Shown here: positions 21,063-28,318 of the stretch, in pieces
How positions within the stretch are numbered: the stretch's first letter is position 1
How the letters are laid out: each line of letters begins with the position of its first letter
Program-made: the position numbers and the translations under genes
Notes under the pieces: generated by a model
Database searches by the model: none
Seen by the model: only the letters and a program-made list of their open reading frames with translations
Told to the model about the DNA's origin: nothing
From: a virus
Reading direction: 5' to 3' (one strand)
IMG/VR virus record: IMGVR_UViG_3300045284_000139
Location: 1 to 34,630 of that record
Length of the DNA stretch: 34,630 nt

Positions 21063-21569
21063 ATGGACCAGCAACCATCCAAATTTGACCCACGCAGCGG
21101 CAGGCCCCGTAAGAGCCTGGCTCAAGTCTTAGCCCGATATAAGGTCCATCAGTCGGACTGCTGGGAGTGGACCGGCGCCCGCAATCAGCATGGCTATGGC
21201 ATGGTCGGCCTGATGCTGGACGGCAAAATCAACACCATGCCGGCTCACCGGCTACAATGGATGCGGCTCAACGGCAAACCAGCCGAGGGCATGGACATCT
21301 GCCACCGTTGCGACAACCGAGGGTGCATCAACCCGGCTCATCTATTTGAAGGAACGCCCCGCGACAATATCAGGGACATGATTAGCAAGGGTCGGGACGT
21401 TCGACTGCGGGGGGAAGACCATTCCCACACCACCCTGACAACGGCCCAAGTTATCGCCATCAGGGCCGATCCACGTAAGGGTCCAGCGATAGCCGCCGAT
21501 TACGGGGTCAGTACCACCACGATCCGTAATATCAAACGTGGGGCGACGTGGGGGCATGTCGGGAAATAA
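21063..21569 (+). CDS. HNH endonuclease A (homing-type)
   Basis: 168 residues from ATG 21063 (GTG 21042 is possible; neither has a clear ribosome site). The HNH core is: 'CWEWTGARNQHGYGMV', 'AHRLQWMRLNG', 'DICHRCDNRGCINPAHLFEGT', then 'NIRDMISKGR'. The C-terminal ~50 residues form a DNA-binding tail, 'LTTAQVIAIRADPRKGPAIAADYGVSTTTIRNIKRGATW'. This is the usual build of free-standing phage HNH_3 homing nucleases. It shares layout with two other HNH genes in the window and stands alone between operons. Confidence 0.9.
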   Translation: MDQQPSKFDPRSGRPRKSLAQVLARYKVHQSDCWEWTGARNQHGYGMVGLMLDGKINTMPAHRLQWMRLNGKPAEGMDICHRCDNRGCINPAHLFEGTPRDNIRDMISKGRDVRLRGEDHSHTTLTTAQVIAIRADPRKGPAIAADYGVSTTTIRNIKRGATWGHVGK

Positions 21570-21582
21570 CCCGCTCCCCTCT

Positions 21583-21608
21583 CCCGGCGGACTGCGATGC
21601 CCGCCGGG
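21583..21608. terminator. GC hairpin between convergent genes
   Basis: CCCGGCGG (21583-21590) / CCGCCGGG (21601-21608), 10-nt loop, lies between the HNH A stop and the stop of the Gly/Pro-rich gene on the other strand. It could end transcription from both sides. Neither strand has a U-run, so it is a weak terminator call. Confidence 0.35.
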
Positions 21609-21621
21609 CTGCGGCGGGGCG

Positions 21622-22002
21622 TCAGGTCGGCGTCGGAACCGGCGGGACCGGCTGGCCAGTGACATAGTCGGGCGGCCCAGGCGGCAGCGGCTTGGGCGGC
21701 GGGGTGCTGGCATCGAGCGATGCGTAGTGCCACACGCCCTCGGGATCGCGCACGAGGATCAGCGTCTCACCCGCTGCCACGACCGGCGGCCGGCCGCTCG
21801 GCAGGCTGTTGTCGGGGAACGCCGGATGCCCGCTGCCCGGCGGACGGTTGCCCGGATGGCCGTGGCCGGGCAGGGAATTGTCGGGTCGCCCGCCCCCGCC
21901 GCCGACACCGAAGCCCGGATCGGTCGCATGGAACGGCTGCAGCAGATAGAGGTCGCCGCTGCCTTCAACCTTGGTGACATGGACGAGCTTGGCGTTTGGC
22001 AT
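21622..22002 (-). CDS. Gly/Pro-rich protein with PDNSLP repeats
   Basis: 126 residues. An N-terminal module 'KLVHVTKVEGSGDLYLLQPFH' is followed by a Gly/Pro/His low-complexity stretch with repeated 'PDNSLP' and 'G.GHPGN'-type elements. It ends with a small domain (GETLILVRDPEGVWHYASLD) and a Pro-rich tail. I associate such PDNSLP-type proteins with phages and prophages of Hyphomicrobiales; function unknown. ATG at 22002 was chosen over longer upstream readings. It is divergent from the membrane-protein gene at 22076. Confidence 0.6.
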   Translation of the reverse strand: MPNAKLVHVTKVEGSGDLYLLQPFHATDPGFGVGGGGGRPDNSLPGHGHPGNRPPGSGHPAFPDNSLPSGRPPVVAAGETLILVRDPEGVWHYASLDASTPPPKPLPPGPPDYVTGQPVPPVPTPT

Positions 22003-22075
22003 GAGGAGGTCTCCGTGGTTCAGGTTGCTCGAGCGGACGCACGCTACGCTACGCAGATGATAGAGGCTACCTGAC

Positions 22076-22285
22076 ATGCTGATCGACGAGACCGTCTTCC
22101 TGTTTGCGCTGGGCGTCATGGCACTGTGCGCCACCTGGATCTTTCTGCACTGGTCGCTCGGCCTGATGCTCGAAGCCTGGCACGCCATGGAAGGACGGGA
22201 ATGGCGGCAGCCCGAAGGCCCGCTGGTCGGGCCGGGCCAGATCCTTGTGATTACCGAAGAAGGGGAGAGGCATGTCCGACGCTAG
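22076..22285 (+). CDS. Small membrane protein
   Basis: 69 residues. One strong hydrophobic segment (VFLFALGVMALCATWIFLHWSLGLM, residues 7-31) is followed by a soluble acidic tail. GAGG lies upstream. The gene overlaps the LuxR-type HTH gene by 14 nt. It could be a membrane partner or lysis accessory; nothing specific can be assigned. Confidence 0.55.
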   Translation: MLIDETVFLFALGVMALCATWIFLHWSLGLMLEAWHAMEGREWRQPEGPLVGPGQILVITEEGERHVRR

Positions 22286-22526
22286 GCCGATCTGGGACTG
22301 CTGTACCCAGATGCAGCGCGACGTCCTGATCCTGCTCGCCGACACCGGCATCACCGACAAGGCCATCGCCGAACGCCTCGGTCTCACCGAGGCACAGGTC
22401 AAAAGCCGCCTGCGCCGGGTCTACGACAAGCTCAAGATCAGGCGGCGCGCCCAGCTCGCCATTGCCATCATCGAGGAACGCGAACGCCTCGATCGGGTCA
22501 CCTGGCCGGGGTCATGGTGCCGGTGA
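22272..22526 (+). CDS. Stand-alone LuxR-type HTH regulator
   Basis: 84 residues that are essentially a GerE/LuxR DNA-binding domain: 'QRDVLILLADTGITDKAIAERLGLTEAQVKSRLRRVYDKLKIRRRAQLAI'. No sensor or receiver domain is attached. It overlaps the membrane-protein gene by 14 nt, and its 3' end overlaps the glycoside-hydrolase gene on the opposite strand by 29 nt. Given its position between early and late regions it could switch on late genes (inference). Confidence 0.8.
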   Translation: MSDARPIWDCCTQMQRDVLILLADTGITDKAIAERLGLTEAQVKSRLRRVYDKLKIRRRAQLAIAIIEERERLDRVTWPGSWCR

Positions 22527-23628
22527 ACGTGCCGGTGAACGTGCCGTTGACCGTGCCGGTGTAGGGCGGCGTCGGTGTTCCTCCCCCGCCTTCAGGCGGC
22601 GTGATGGGAGGCGTGGTTCCGCTCGACATGGCCCCGAACTGCGCCACCGTGCCGGCCGTCGGCTTGCAGTTGCCCATGACGTAGCAGACGCCGAAGTAGC
22701 GTTCGACATTCGCCATGTCGGGCTGGTCGAGCATCTCGTAGACCGTGACCTCCTGGAAGACATCGGCGTACTTGGCGACGACCTCGTCGAGCGCCTGCTT
22801 GAGCGCGATGTTGCAGTTGCCCGCGCCGTCGGTCGTGCCGTCATAGATCTCGCCGCAGTTCACCTCGTTGAAGAATACAGGCACGCCGAACTTCCTCGCC
22901 GCGGAGCGCGCCTGGCCGAGGTACTTGTCCATCCAGAAGCCGACGTCGTGGACCCGCGGGTAATAATGAAAGCTGACGTAGTTGAAGTTCCAGCCGCTCG
23001 CCTTGGCCATGTCGAGGAACCACACGTCGCCGTCGGCCTGGCCCTCGCACTGGCTGCCGCTGCCGGCTTCGTTGTTGCACGACATGATGTTGATGGTGGT
23101 CTTGAAGCCCATGTGCAGTTCGGCCTCGGCCTGCTCGACGCCGCGCACGGACGGCAGCATGGCGTTGATGCGGTCCTGGGCGCCGGCCTTGGGCGCGTCC
23201 TGCTCGTTGCCGATCTCCCAGATCTTGATGTCGTCCTTGTAGCGCTTGACCAGGTTGTAGGTCGCCTGCTGCGTGCCGGGGTAGAGCATCGGTCTCACCG
23301 TCACGCCGTACTTCCTGGCGAGGGGTACGAGCTTGTCGAGGATGTCGGTGCTGGTGGTGCCGACGTCAGTGCGCCAATTGACGAGGTGGTTCTGCTGCAT
23401 CCACTGCATGCGCGCCTCGATGCCTGACAGGGGATAGCTCGCCCTGCCGTCGTGACCGTTCAGCCCGAACGTGATGGTCGTCGTCCCGGTCGCGGCGGGC
23501 CGTGGCACGACCGTATGCCCGGCGATCTTCCCCGGCGGGGCCTTTGGCGGCTCCGGTGCGGCGGGCCTCTGCTGGGCCTGTACGGGAACGGCGAGGATCA
23601 GCAGCAGGATGGCGGCCAGTTTCAGCAT
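22498..23628 (-). CDS. Secreted clan-A-type glycoside hydrolase
   Basis: 376 residues from ATG 23628, with AAGGAGA upstream. An N-terminal signal peptide (LKLAAILLLILAVPVQAQ) precedes a Pro-rich linker and a TIM-barrel-like domain (~residues 55-330). 'IKIWEIGNEQD' carries the Asn-Glu acid/base pair of clan GH-A, and 'GVPVFFNEVNCG' the likely nucleophile Glu. Several Cys (NIMSCN, NEVNCG, AGNCN, VCYVMGNC) suggest export. The C-terminus is a Thr/Gly repeat (GTVNGTFTGTFTGTM). Last gene of the late operon, after the M15 peptidase. It may degrade host capsule, slime or wall-linked glycan; substrate unknown. Confidence 0.75.
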   Translation of the reverse strand: MLKLAAILLLILAVPVQAQQRPAAPEPPKAPPGKIAGHTVVPRPAATGTTTITFGLNGHDGRASYPLSGIEARMQWMQQNHLVNWRTDVGTTSTDILDKLVPLARKYGVTVRPMLYPGTQQATYNLVKRYKDDIKIWEIGNEQDAPKAGAQDRINAMLPSVRGVEQAEAELHMGFKTTINIMSCNNEAGSGSQCEGQADGDVWFLDMAKASGWNFNYVSFHYYPRVHDVGFWMDKYLGQARSAARKFGVPVFFNEVNCGEIYDGTTDGAGNCNIALKQALDEVVAKYADVFQEVTVYEMLDQPDMANVERYFGVCYVMGNCKPTAGTVAQFGAMSSGTTPPITPPEGGGGTPTPPYTGTVNGTFTGTFTGTMTPAR

Positions 23629-23641
23629 GTCGCTGTCTCCT

Positions 23642-24097
23642 TCAGGCAAAGCCGGTGGTGGTCCCGGCATTTGTTATGGTGAGGCACTCGCACCGGGCGT
23701 CGTCGATGTTCACGGTGATCGCCAGGTGAACCCAGTCGCCATACTCGTGGATCAATTGGTCGATGCCGAGCGTGTCGAGATAGGGCTCGATCGCGTGGCA
23801 GACCTCGAGCGGCGTACCGAAGGCTGGCACGATGAAGTCAGCGGCGAGGCCGGACATATGGGCGCTGGTGCTGGAGCCGCCGGTCGCGGTGTTGACGGCA
23901 GGGCTGCGGTAGCCGCTGGTGATCTGGACGGGGTTAGCGCCGCAGATGTCGCGGACTTCCTCCATGACCTGAGCAAGCTGCTGTAGGTGGACATGGGCCT
24001 CCGGGGTCGGCGTGTTGTCGAGCCCCATGCGCGAGGCGGTCTGCGAATAGACAAATTCCGAAAGGCTGAAGTGTTCTGACAGCATCACTGTAGGCAT
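23642..24097 (-). CDS. M15-family peptidase endolysin
   Basis: 151 residues. It has the zinc peptidase pattern of the M15A group: 'QITSGYRSPAVN', 'STSAHMSGLAADF' (His and Asp ligands) and 'DWVHLAI' (third His, with Trp). Such enzymes cut peptide cross-links in peptidoglycan at lysis. There is no signal peptide, so release needs a holin; two small membrane proteins are encoded just upstream. The ATG at 24097 lies 2 nt after the HNH B stop. Likely the main endolysin. Confidence 0.9.
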   Translation of the reverse strand: MPTVMLSEHFSLSEFVYSQTASRMGLDNTPTPEAHVHLQQLAQVMEEVRDICGANPVQITSGYRSPAVNTATGGSSTSAHMSGLAADFIVPAFGTPLEVCHAIEPYLDTLGIDQLIHEYGDWVHLAITVNIDDARCECLTITNAGTTTGFA

Positions 24098-24099
24098 GG

Positions 24100-24645
24100 C
24101 TATTTGTCTTCCAGATGTTTCCACGCCACGCGACGACGAATTCTCGACACCGTGGTTATGTTGACGCCGTAATCGGTGCTGATTTCGCGCAGCAGGCGGC
24201 GATCTTGCTGAATAGCCAGGGCATCCGCATCTGTGAGCTTGGCTGCGTTGTTGTCCGCTCCTCGTCTGATGGTGGCGCGGAACGCTGTGGAATTCCGAAT
24301 TGACTGGCCCAGACGAGAACCGCGAGCTTGCCGTCCTTTTGCGACCTTATCCGCGACGTTGTGGTCGTTCGTTCCGGTGAAGAGATGGTCTGGATTGACG
24401 CAGGCGCGGACATCACAACGATGGAGAACCTGAAGGCCGGACGGGATAGGTCCTTTAGCAACGGTCCACGCGAGACGATGACCGAGTATCATCTTGCCGC
24501 GTCGGTTAACGTGAGCGTAGCCGCTGTTGTTGATGTGACCGAGCCATAGATGGCAGCCTGAATTGGGTTCCGGTATGGCGTAGAAAGCGATTATCTCCGC
24601 TTCTGTCGCGTCATAAGGCGGTATATTTCGGGTTGCTTTTGTCAT
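24100..24645 (-). CDS. HNH endonuclease B (homing-type) in the lysis cassette
   Basis: 181 residues. HNH core: 'GCHLWLGHINNSGYAHV', 'GHRLAWTVAKGPIPSGLQVLHRCD', 'ACVNPDHLFTGTNDHNVADKVAKGR'; the C-terminal part is an HTH-like tail, 'LTDADALAIQQDRRLLREISTDYGVNITTVSRIRRRVAW'. It is embedded in frame-like coupling: ATGA with the membrane gene upstream and 2 nt before the M15 gene, so it may be co-expressed with lysis genes. It belongs to the same type as HNH A and C. Confidence 0.88.
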   Translation of the reverse strand: MTKATRNIPPYDATEAEIIAFYAIPEPNSGCHLWLGHINNSGYAHVNRRGKMILGHRLAWTVAKGPIPSGLQVLHRCDVRACVNPDHLFTGTNDHNVADKVAKGRQARGSRLGQSIRNSTAFRATIRRGADNNAAKLTDADALAIQQDRRLLREISTDYGVNITTVSRIRRRVAWKHLEDK

Positions 24646-24878
24646 TTATCTCTCTTGCTGAAACCGGCAGCGAAGGCCAGCACGGCGGCGAGCGCGCCCT
24701 GCAAGAGCTGGTTCAGCACGGCGCCGATGTTCTCGCAACTGTAGCGACCTTCGACGATGCGTTCGCCCCACCACAGGCAATGGCCGAGCCCGATCAGGCC
24801 GACCAGTCCCTGGAAGGCGAGCACTGACGCGATCAAATAAAAACAGGCTCTGATCGCGTCGAACGGTGGCTTGTCCAC
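24642..24878 (-). CDS. Small membrane protein, holin-like candidate
   Basis: 78 residues with two hydrophobic segments (FYLIASVLAFQGLVGLIGLGHCL, residues ~13-35; LLQGALAAVLAFAAGF, ~58-73) and a charged C-terminus. Start is GTG at 24878 with GGAG upstream. Two spans, small size and location before the endolysin fit a holin or spanin-like accessory, though no family is recognised. Confidence 0.55.
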   Translation of the reverse strand: MDKPPFDAIRACFYLIASVLAFQGLVGLIGLGHCLWWGERIVEGRYSCENIGAVLNQLLQGALAAVLAFAAGFSKRDK

Positions 24879-24897
24879 TCATGCTCCGCCTGCCCGC

Positions 24898-25101
24898 TTA
24901 ACGCAGGGCCGGAACATGGACGACACCGGACAGGAGGTGCCACAGCACGAGGATGCAGAGCAGGGCGACGATCACCCAGATCACCCGCATCACGTTCGCG
25001 GGCAGCGGCACGCCGATCTGGCCGAGGACCCAAATCACCAAATACACGACGAGGACAATGACGCAGATGCTGATGAGGGCGTAGATGACGGCGTCGATCA
25101 T
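24898..25101 (-). CDS. Small membrane protein, holin-like candidate 2
   Basis: 67 residues with two long hydrophobic helices (AVIYALISICVIVLVVYLVIWVL and VMRVIWVIVALLCILVLWHLL) joined by a short Gly/Pro turn. This is class II holin-like topology, and short proteins of this type are frequent in phage lysis regions of Hyphomicrobiales. Start at 25101; followed 19 nt later by the other small membrane gene. Which of the two is the holin cannot be decided. Confidence 0.6.
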   Translation of the reverse strand: MIDAVIYALISICVIVLVVYLVIWVLGQIGVPLPANVMRVIWVIVALLCILVLWHLLSGVVHVPALR

Positions 25102-25115
25102 GGCAGCCTCCCCGG

Positions 25116-26069
25116 CTAAATGCGGACAATGGAGTTGAGCGCGAGCGTCGGCTGCACGAGCGCGAAAGCGCCAGTGGCGCCCGTCAAGGTGCCCCCCATA
25201 CTGCCGGTCAAGGTGCCTCCCGTATTGATGACGGAAAGGCTTGTCAGGAACCTGCCGATTGAGTTGCCTGCCGCATCTGCAAGTTCACCGCCCGCATATC
25301 CGCCAGTAAGCGTGCCGCTGACACTACCGCTTAAAGTGCCGCTGACACTGACACCGACGCCGTCGTTGCTCTGCGCCCCGCCCACGGCCCCCAGCACCGA
25401 GGCAACGTAACTGTTAAGGCGCCCGCTCTCTGTGCCGCCCATGTTGCCCAGGCCAGCCGCCACCCGGCCGCGCAGGTCGGGCAGGTTGAAGGTGGCGGTG
25501 CCGTCCCCCACGCCGTGCGCCGTGCCGAGAGCCGCAAAGAGGCCGGCATAGGCCGTCCGGCTGATCGCCTGGCCGTAGCACAGCAGCGAACCATGCGGGG
25601 CGGTGGCGCCGGCAAAGGTCACGACCTCGCCCGTCCGATCCGGCAGGTCGAGCAGGCGGTAGGCGGCGGCGGCGGCGTTGTAGGCCACCCGTGACGTGAA
25701 ATCCGCGCCCCACAGGTCGTTAGGGATTAGCCGCCACGCGCCCGCGGCGAAGTAGTGCAGCGGCACCGCCCCGAGGCCGCCCACGTTGAGCGTCGCCCCG
25801 GCGGTATTGGCGGCGTGGAACTGGATCAGCTCGCATTCGCCGTCCGCGAGAGCCGCGGGCGGGACGGTGTGGGTCACGAGGTAGGCGCCCGCAGTTCCCG
25901 TCGTGACCTTGACCGAGTTGCGCTTCCAGAAGCGCTTGATGGCCCCCTGGTGCGCCCGCAGGACGTTGTTCACGCCCGACGACATCATCCCTTCAGGACT
26001 TCCATCCGGTGCCGCAGCGGTGTTTGCGCTGTCGGTTTCGTTCCAATTGACGGCCGCAATATCAGCCAT
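25116..26069 (-). CDS. Tail-collar-domain fibre protein
   Basis: 317 residues. An N-terminal 'VNWNETDSANTAAAPDGSPEGM' region (virion attachment type) is followed by a beta-rich middle. Around residues 155-225 is the phage tail-collar signature: 'APHGSLLCYGQAISRTAYAGLF', 'GVGDGTATFNLPDLRGRV'. The C-terminus carries repeated 'SGTLSGSVSGTL' and 'GGTLTGSMGGTL' units, ending 'LALNSIVRI'. A probable tail fibre or receptor-binding protein. The gene lies between the ejection-type protein and the lysis cassette. Confidence 0.85.
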   Translation of the reverse strand: MADIAAVNWNETDSANTAAAPDGSPEGMMSSGVNNVLRAHQGAIKRFWKRNSVKVTTGTAGAYLVTHTVPPAALADGECELIQFHAANTAGATLNVGGLGAVPLHYFAAGAWRLIPNDLWGADFTSRVAYNAAAAAYRLLDLPDRTGEVVTFAGATAPHGSLLCYGQAISRTAYAGLFAALGTAHGVGDGTATFNLPDLRGRVAAGLGNMGGTESGRLNSYVASVLGAVGGAQSNDGVGVSVSGTLSGSVSGTLTGGYAGGELADAAGNSIGRFLTSLSVINTGGTLTGSMGGTLTGATGAFALVQPTLALNSIVRI

Positions 26070-26104
26070 GTCTTACTCCTGCCCTGTCAGGCCGGGCGCG
26101 CCGC

Positions 26105-28318
26105 TCATGGCGCCCCTCCTCCAGTGTTCCCACCGACAACACCGCCGACCCGCGCAGCCCCGGCCCGGCTGGCGGCGCGCTGTTTCAACATCTCCTCGAC
26201 CAGGGCGAGCGTCTGGGCGTTCTGTCCCTGGTTCGGGCTGAACACCATGCGGCCAATCTCGTCGCGCACCGCTTCGTTGGGAGCCGATACCTTGCCCCAG
26301 ATCTCCTGCGCCTTCTGGAGCGCCGCCATGATGTCGCCCCCGCCGGTCGGCACCTTCAGCCCGGAGAAATTGACCCCGCCTGCGATTTCCGCCGCCTTGT
26401 CGGTTGTCTGCGAGCCGCCCAGCACGCCGCTGCGTGTCCGCTCGAACCGCATGATGGTGTCGGCCGCCTTGAAGATGTCATCAGCCCGCTCGCCGAATGC
26501 GCTGGTGACCTTGCGGCGTATGTCGCTGGACTGCGTGATCTGTCGCGCCAGGGCGATGGCATTGGCATCTGTCCCGCCCGTTGCCGCCCGGCCGGCATTG
26601 ATGGCGCCGAATTGCAGGGCGTTGCCCTGCATGACATCGGCCGTTTTCAGCATCTGCTCGACCGTCGAGGGCAGTTTGTCGCCGGCCCTGGTCGAGCGGT
26701 CGAATATGCCGGTGCCGGTCTCGTAGAAGTCGGGCAGCGACTTCGCCTTGGCATAGGCCACGTCGGCCGCCCGGAGTTCCGGGTTGGCAGCCTTCAATGC
26801 GTCAACAAAATCGTTTGCCGTCTGGGTCCACTGAAAGGCCGTGCTGCCGGGTTGGCCGTGCTCGTTCAGCCCGAGACCCTGTATCTCCCGCTTGATCATG
26901 TGCATGACCTCGACGGGAGACTCCGGCGGCCGGCCTGTTCCGATCCGCGCCTCTTTCAGGCTGTTCATGACGCGAAGCGAGGCGTCTGCGATCTTGGGAT
27001 TGGCTAAAAGCTGCCTCAGTTCGGGACTCTGTGTCAGTCCCGCCGGAACCATCTCTCCCTGATAGGCGCGGTTGCCGACCTCGCGGGCCGTTTTATCGAA
27101 TATGTTGCCGCCCAGTTCCGGCAGCGGCTCGGTGAAGAAAGTTCCTTCCGGCGGCGGGTTCGGCCCCTCGATGGCTGATCGCAGCTTGGGATTGTACGTC
27201 CCGGCGCGCTGGTTAAGCAGGGTGTCGGCAACATCCGCCGTCTCACCTTCCAGCGTGCGCGTCATGCGGCCGGTACGCATCAGGCTCCGCGTCACGTCCG
27301 CCAGCATGGCGTCGTCGCCCAGGCCCTTCAGTTGCTCGAGCGCCTCGGCCGGCGTGATGCGCCCACGCTCGACGGCGGTTGCAATCGTCGCGGCGGCCTG
27401 CCGCTTGACCGCATCTCCCGGTGCCATCGTGGCGTTGCGGATCCGGTCGGCCAGGTAGGTCGCCGGGTTGTCGCCCGGAACCATCGCCCCCTCTGGAACA
27501 TCCGCCGATAGGCTCTTGGGACGCACAGACCCCAGCCGTTCCGCGACATCCGCCACCTTCTGGACGCCTGACAGCACCGCCTGCCCCGGAGGCGTCGTCG
27601 CCGCCCAGCGGCCGAGGCCGCCCGCGCCCTGTGCCCCCAGCATGAAAGCCGGCCCTAATACGCCCCCCCACTCGGCACCTTTCCTGGCACTGTCGAGGCG
27701 CTCGTCGAAGCCACCTTCCCCCCCTAAAAACCCGCCGACCCCGCCATAGCCGGCGCCGGTAAGAGCGGCACTTCCCAGCCTGAGTCCGGTCCCCAGGACG
27801 CCGCCGACCTGGGACATGGGCAACGCCAGCGGTACGCCCATCATGCTGAGAGGGATCATGGGCGCAACCGCACCGGCAATATGAGCGGCGGCGGCGGCCT
27901 TTGGATTATCTGCTGCAAATTTCTCGGCCTTGGCCCGCTCGCGGGCCAGCTCCTCCTCATATCGTCCCTCATAGGTCGGGGCCGACGACACGGTCTGCGA
28001 AGGCGGCGCCGCATCGGGCACGGCGGCATCGCCGCTGCCGAAGGCAGTCTGGCGCGGCCTCTGCATCATCCAGTCCGAGAAGCTCGGGAACGCCGCCCGA
28101 ACCGCTGCCGTAACTTCGTCCCCGGCACCCTGCAGAACGCCGCCGCCGAATGCCTGGCCAAGGGAGTCCGAATAGTTGCCGGCATCGGCTTTTCCTTTGG
28201 CCGCCGCCCCCTCGCGCATCATGATATTCTTGGCACCCTGCGCGGCCTCTTCAGGACTGTTGGCCTGAATGCCAACCACGCGGCCATCGGGGAGCTTGAT
28301 ATTGAAGATTTCACTCAT
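26105..28318 (-). CDS. Large internal virion / ejection-type protein
   Basis: 737 residues. The N-terminus (IFNIKLPDGRVVGIQANSPEEAAQGAKNI) is a short module often found at the start of phage virion proteins. Residues ~135-230 are hydrophobic, Gly/Ala-rich (PMIPLSMMGVPLALPMSQVGG...), compatible with membrane interaction; the rest is largely helical. Size, composition and the position just after the virion lysozyme resemble podovirus ejection proteins, which cross the envelope with the DNA. The start at 28318 is coupled (ATGA). No family name is certain. Confidence 0.6.
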   Translation of the reverse strand: MSEIFNIKLPDGRVVGIQANSPEEAAQGAKNIMMREGAAAKGKADAGNYSDSLGQAFGGGVLQGAGDEVTAAVRAAFPSFSDWMMQRPRQTAFGSGDAAVPDAAPPSQTVSSAPTYEGRYEEELARERAKAEKFAADNPKAAAAAHIAGAVAPMIPLSMMGVPLALPMSQVGGVLGTGLRLGSAALTGAGYGGVGGFLGGEGGFDERLDSARKGAEWGGVLGPAFMLGAQGAGGLGRWAATTPPGQAVLSGVQKVADVAERLGSVRPKSLSADVPEGAMVPGDNPATYLADRIRNATMAPGDAVKRQAAATIATAVERGRITPAEALEQLKGLGDDAMLADVTRSLMRTGRMTRTLEGETADVADTLLNQRAGTYNPKLRSAIEGPNPPPEGTFFTEPLPELGGNIFDKTAREVGNRAYQGEMVPAGLTQSPELRQLLANPKIADASLRVMNSLKEARIGTGRPPESPVEVMHMIKREIQGLGLNEHGQPGSTAFQWTQTANDFVDALKAANPELRAADVAYAKAKSLPDFYETGTGIFDRSTRAGDKLPSTVEQMLKTADVMQGNALQFGAINAGRAATGGTDANAIALARQITQSSDIRRKVTSAFGERADDIFKAADTIMRFERTRSGVLGGSQTTDKAAEIAGGVNFSGLKVPTGGGDIMAALQKAQEIWGKVSAPNEAVRDEIGRMVFSPNQGQNAQTLALVEEMLKQRAASRAGAARVGGVVGGNTGGGAP

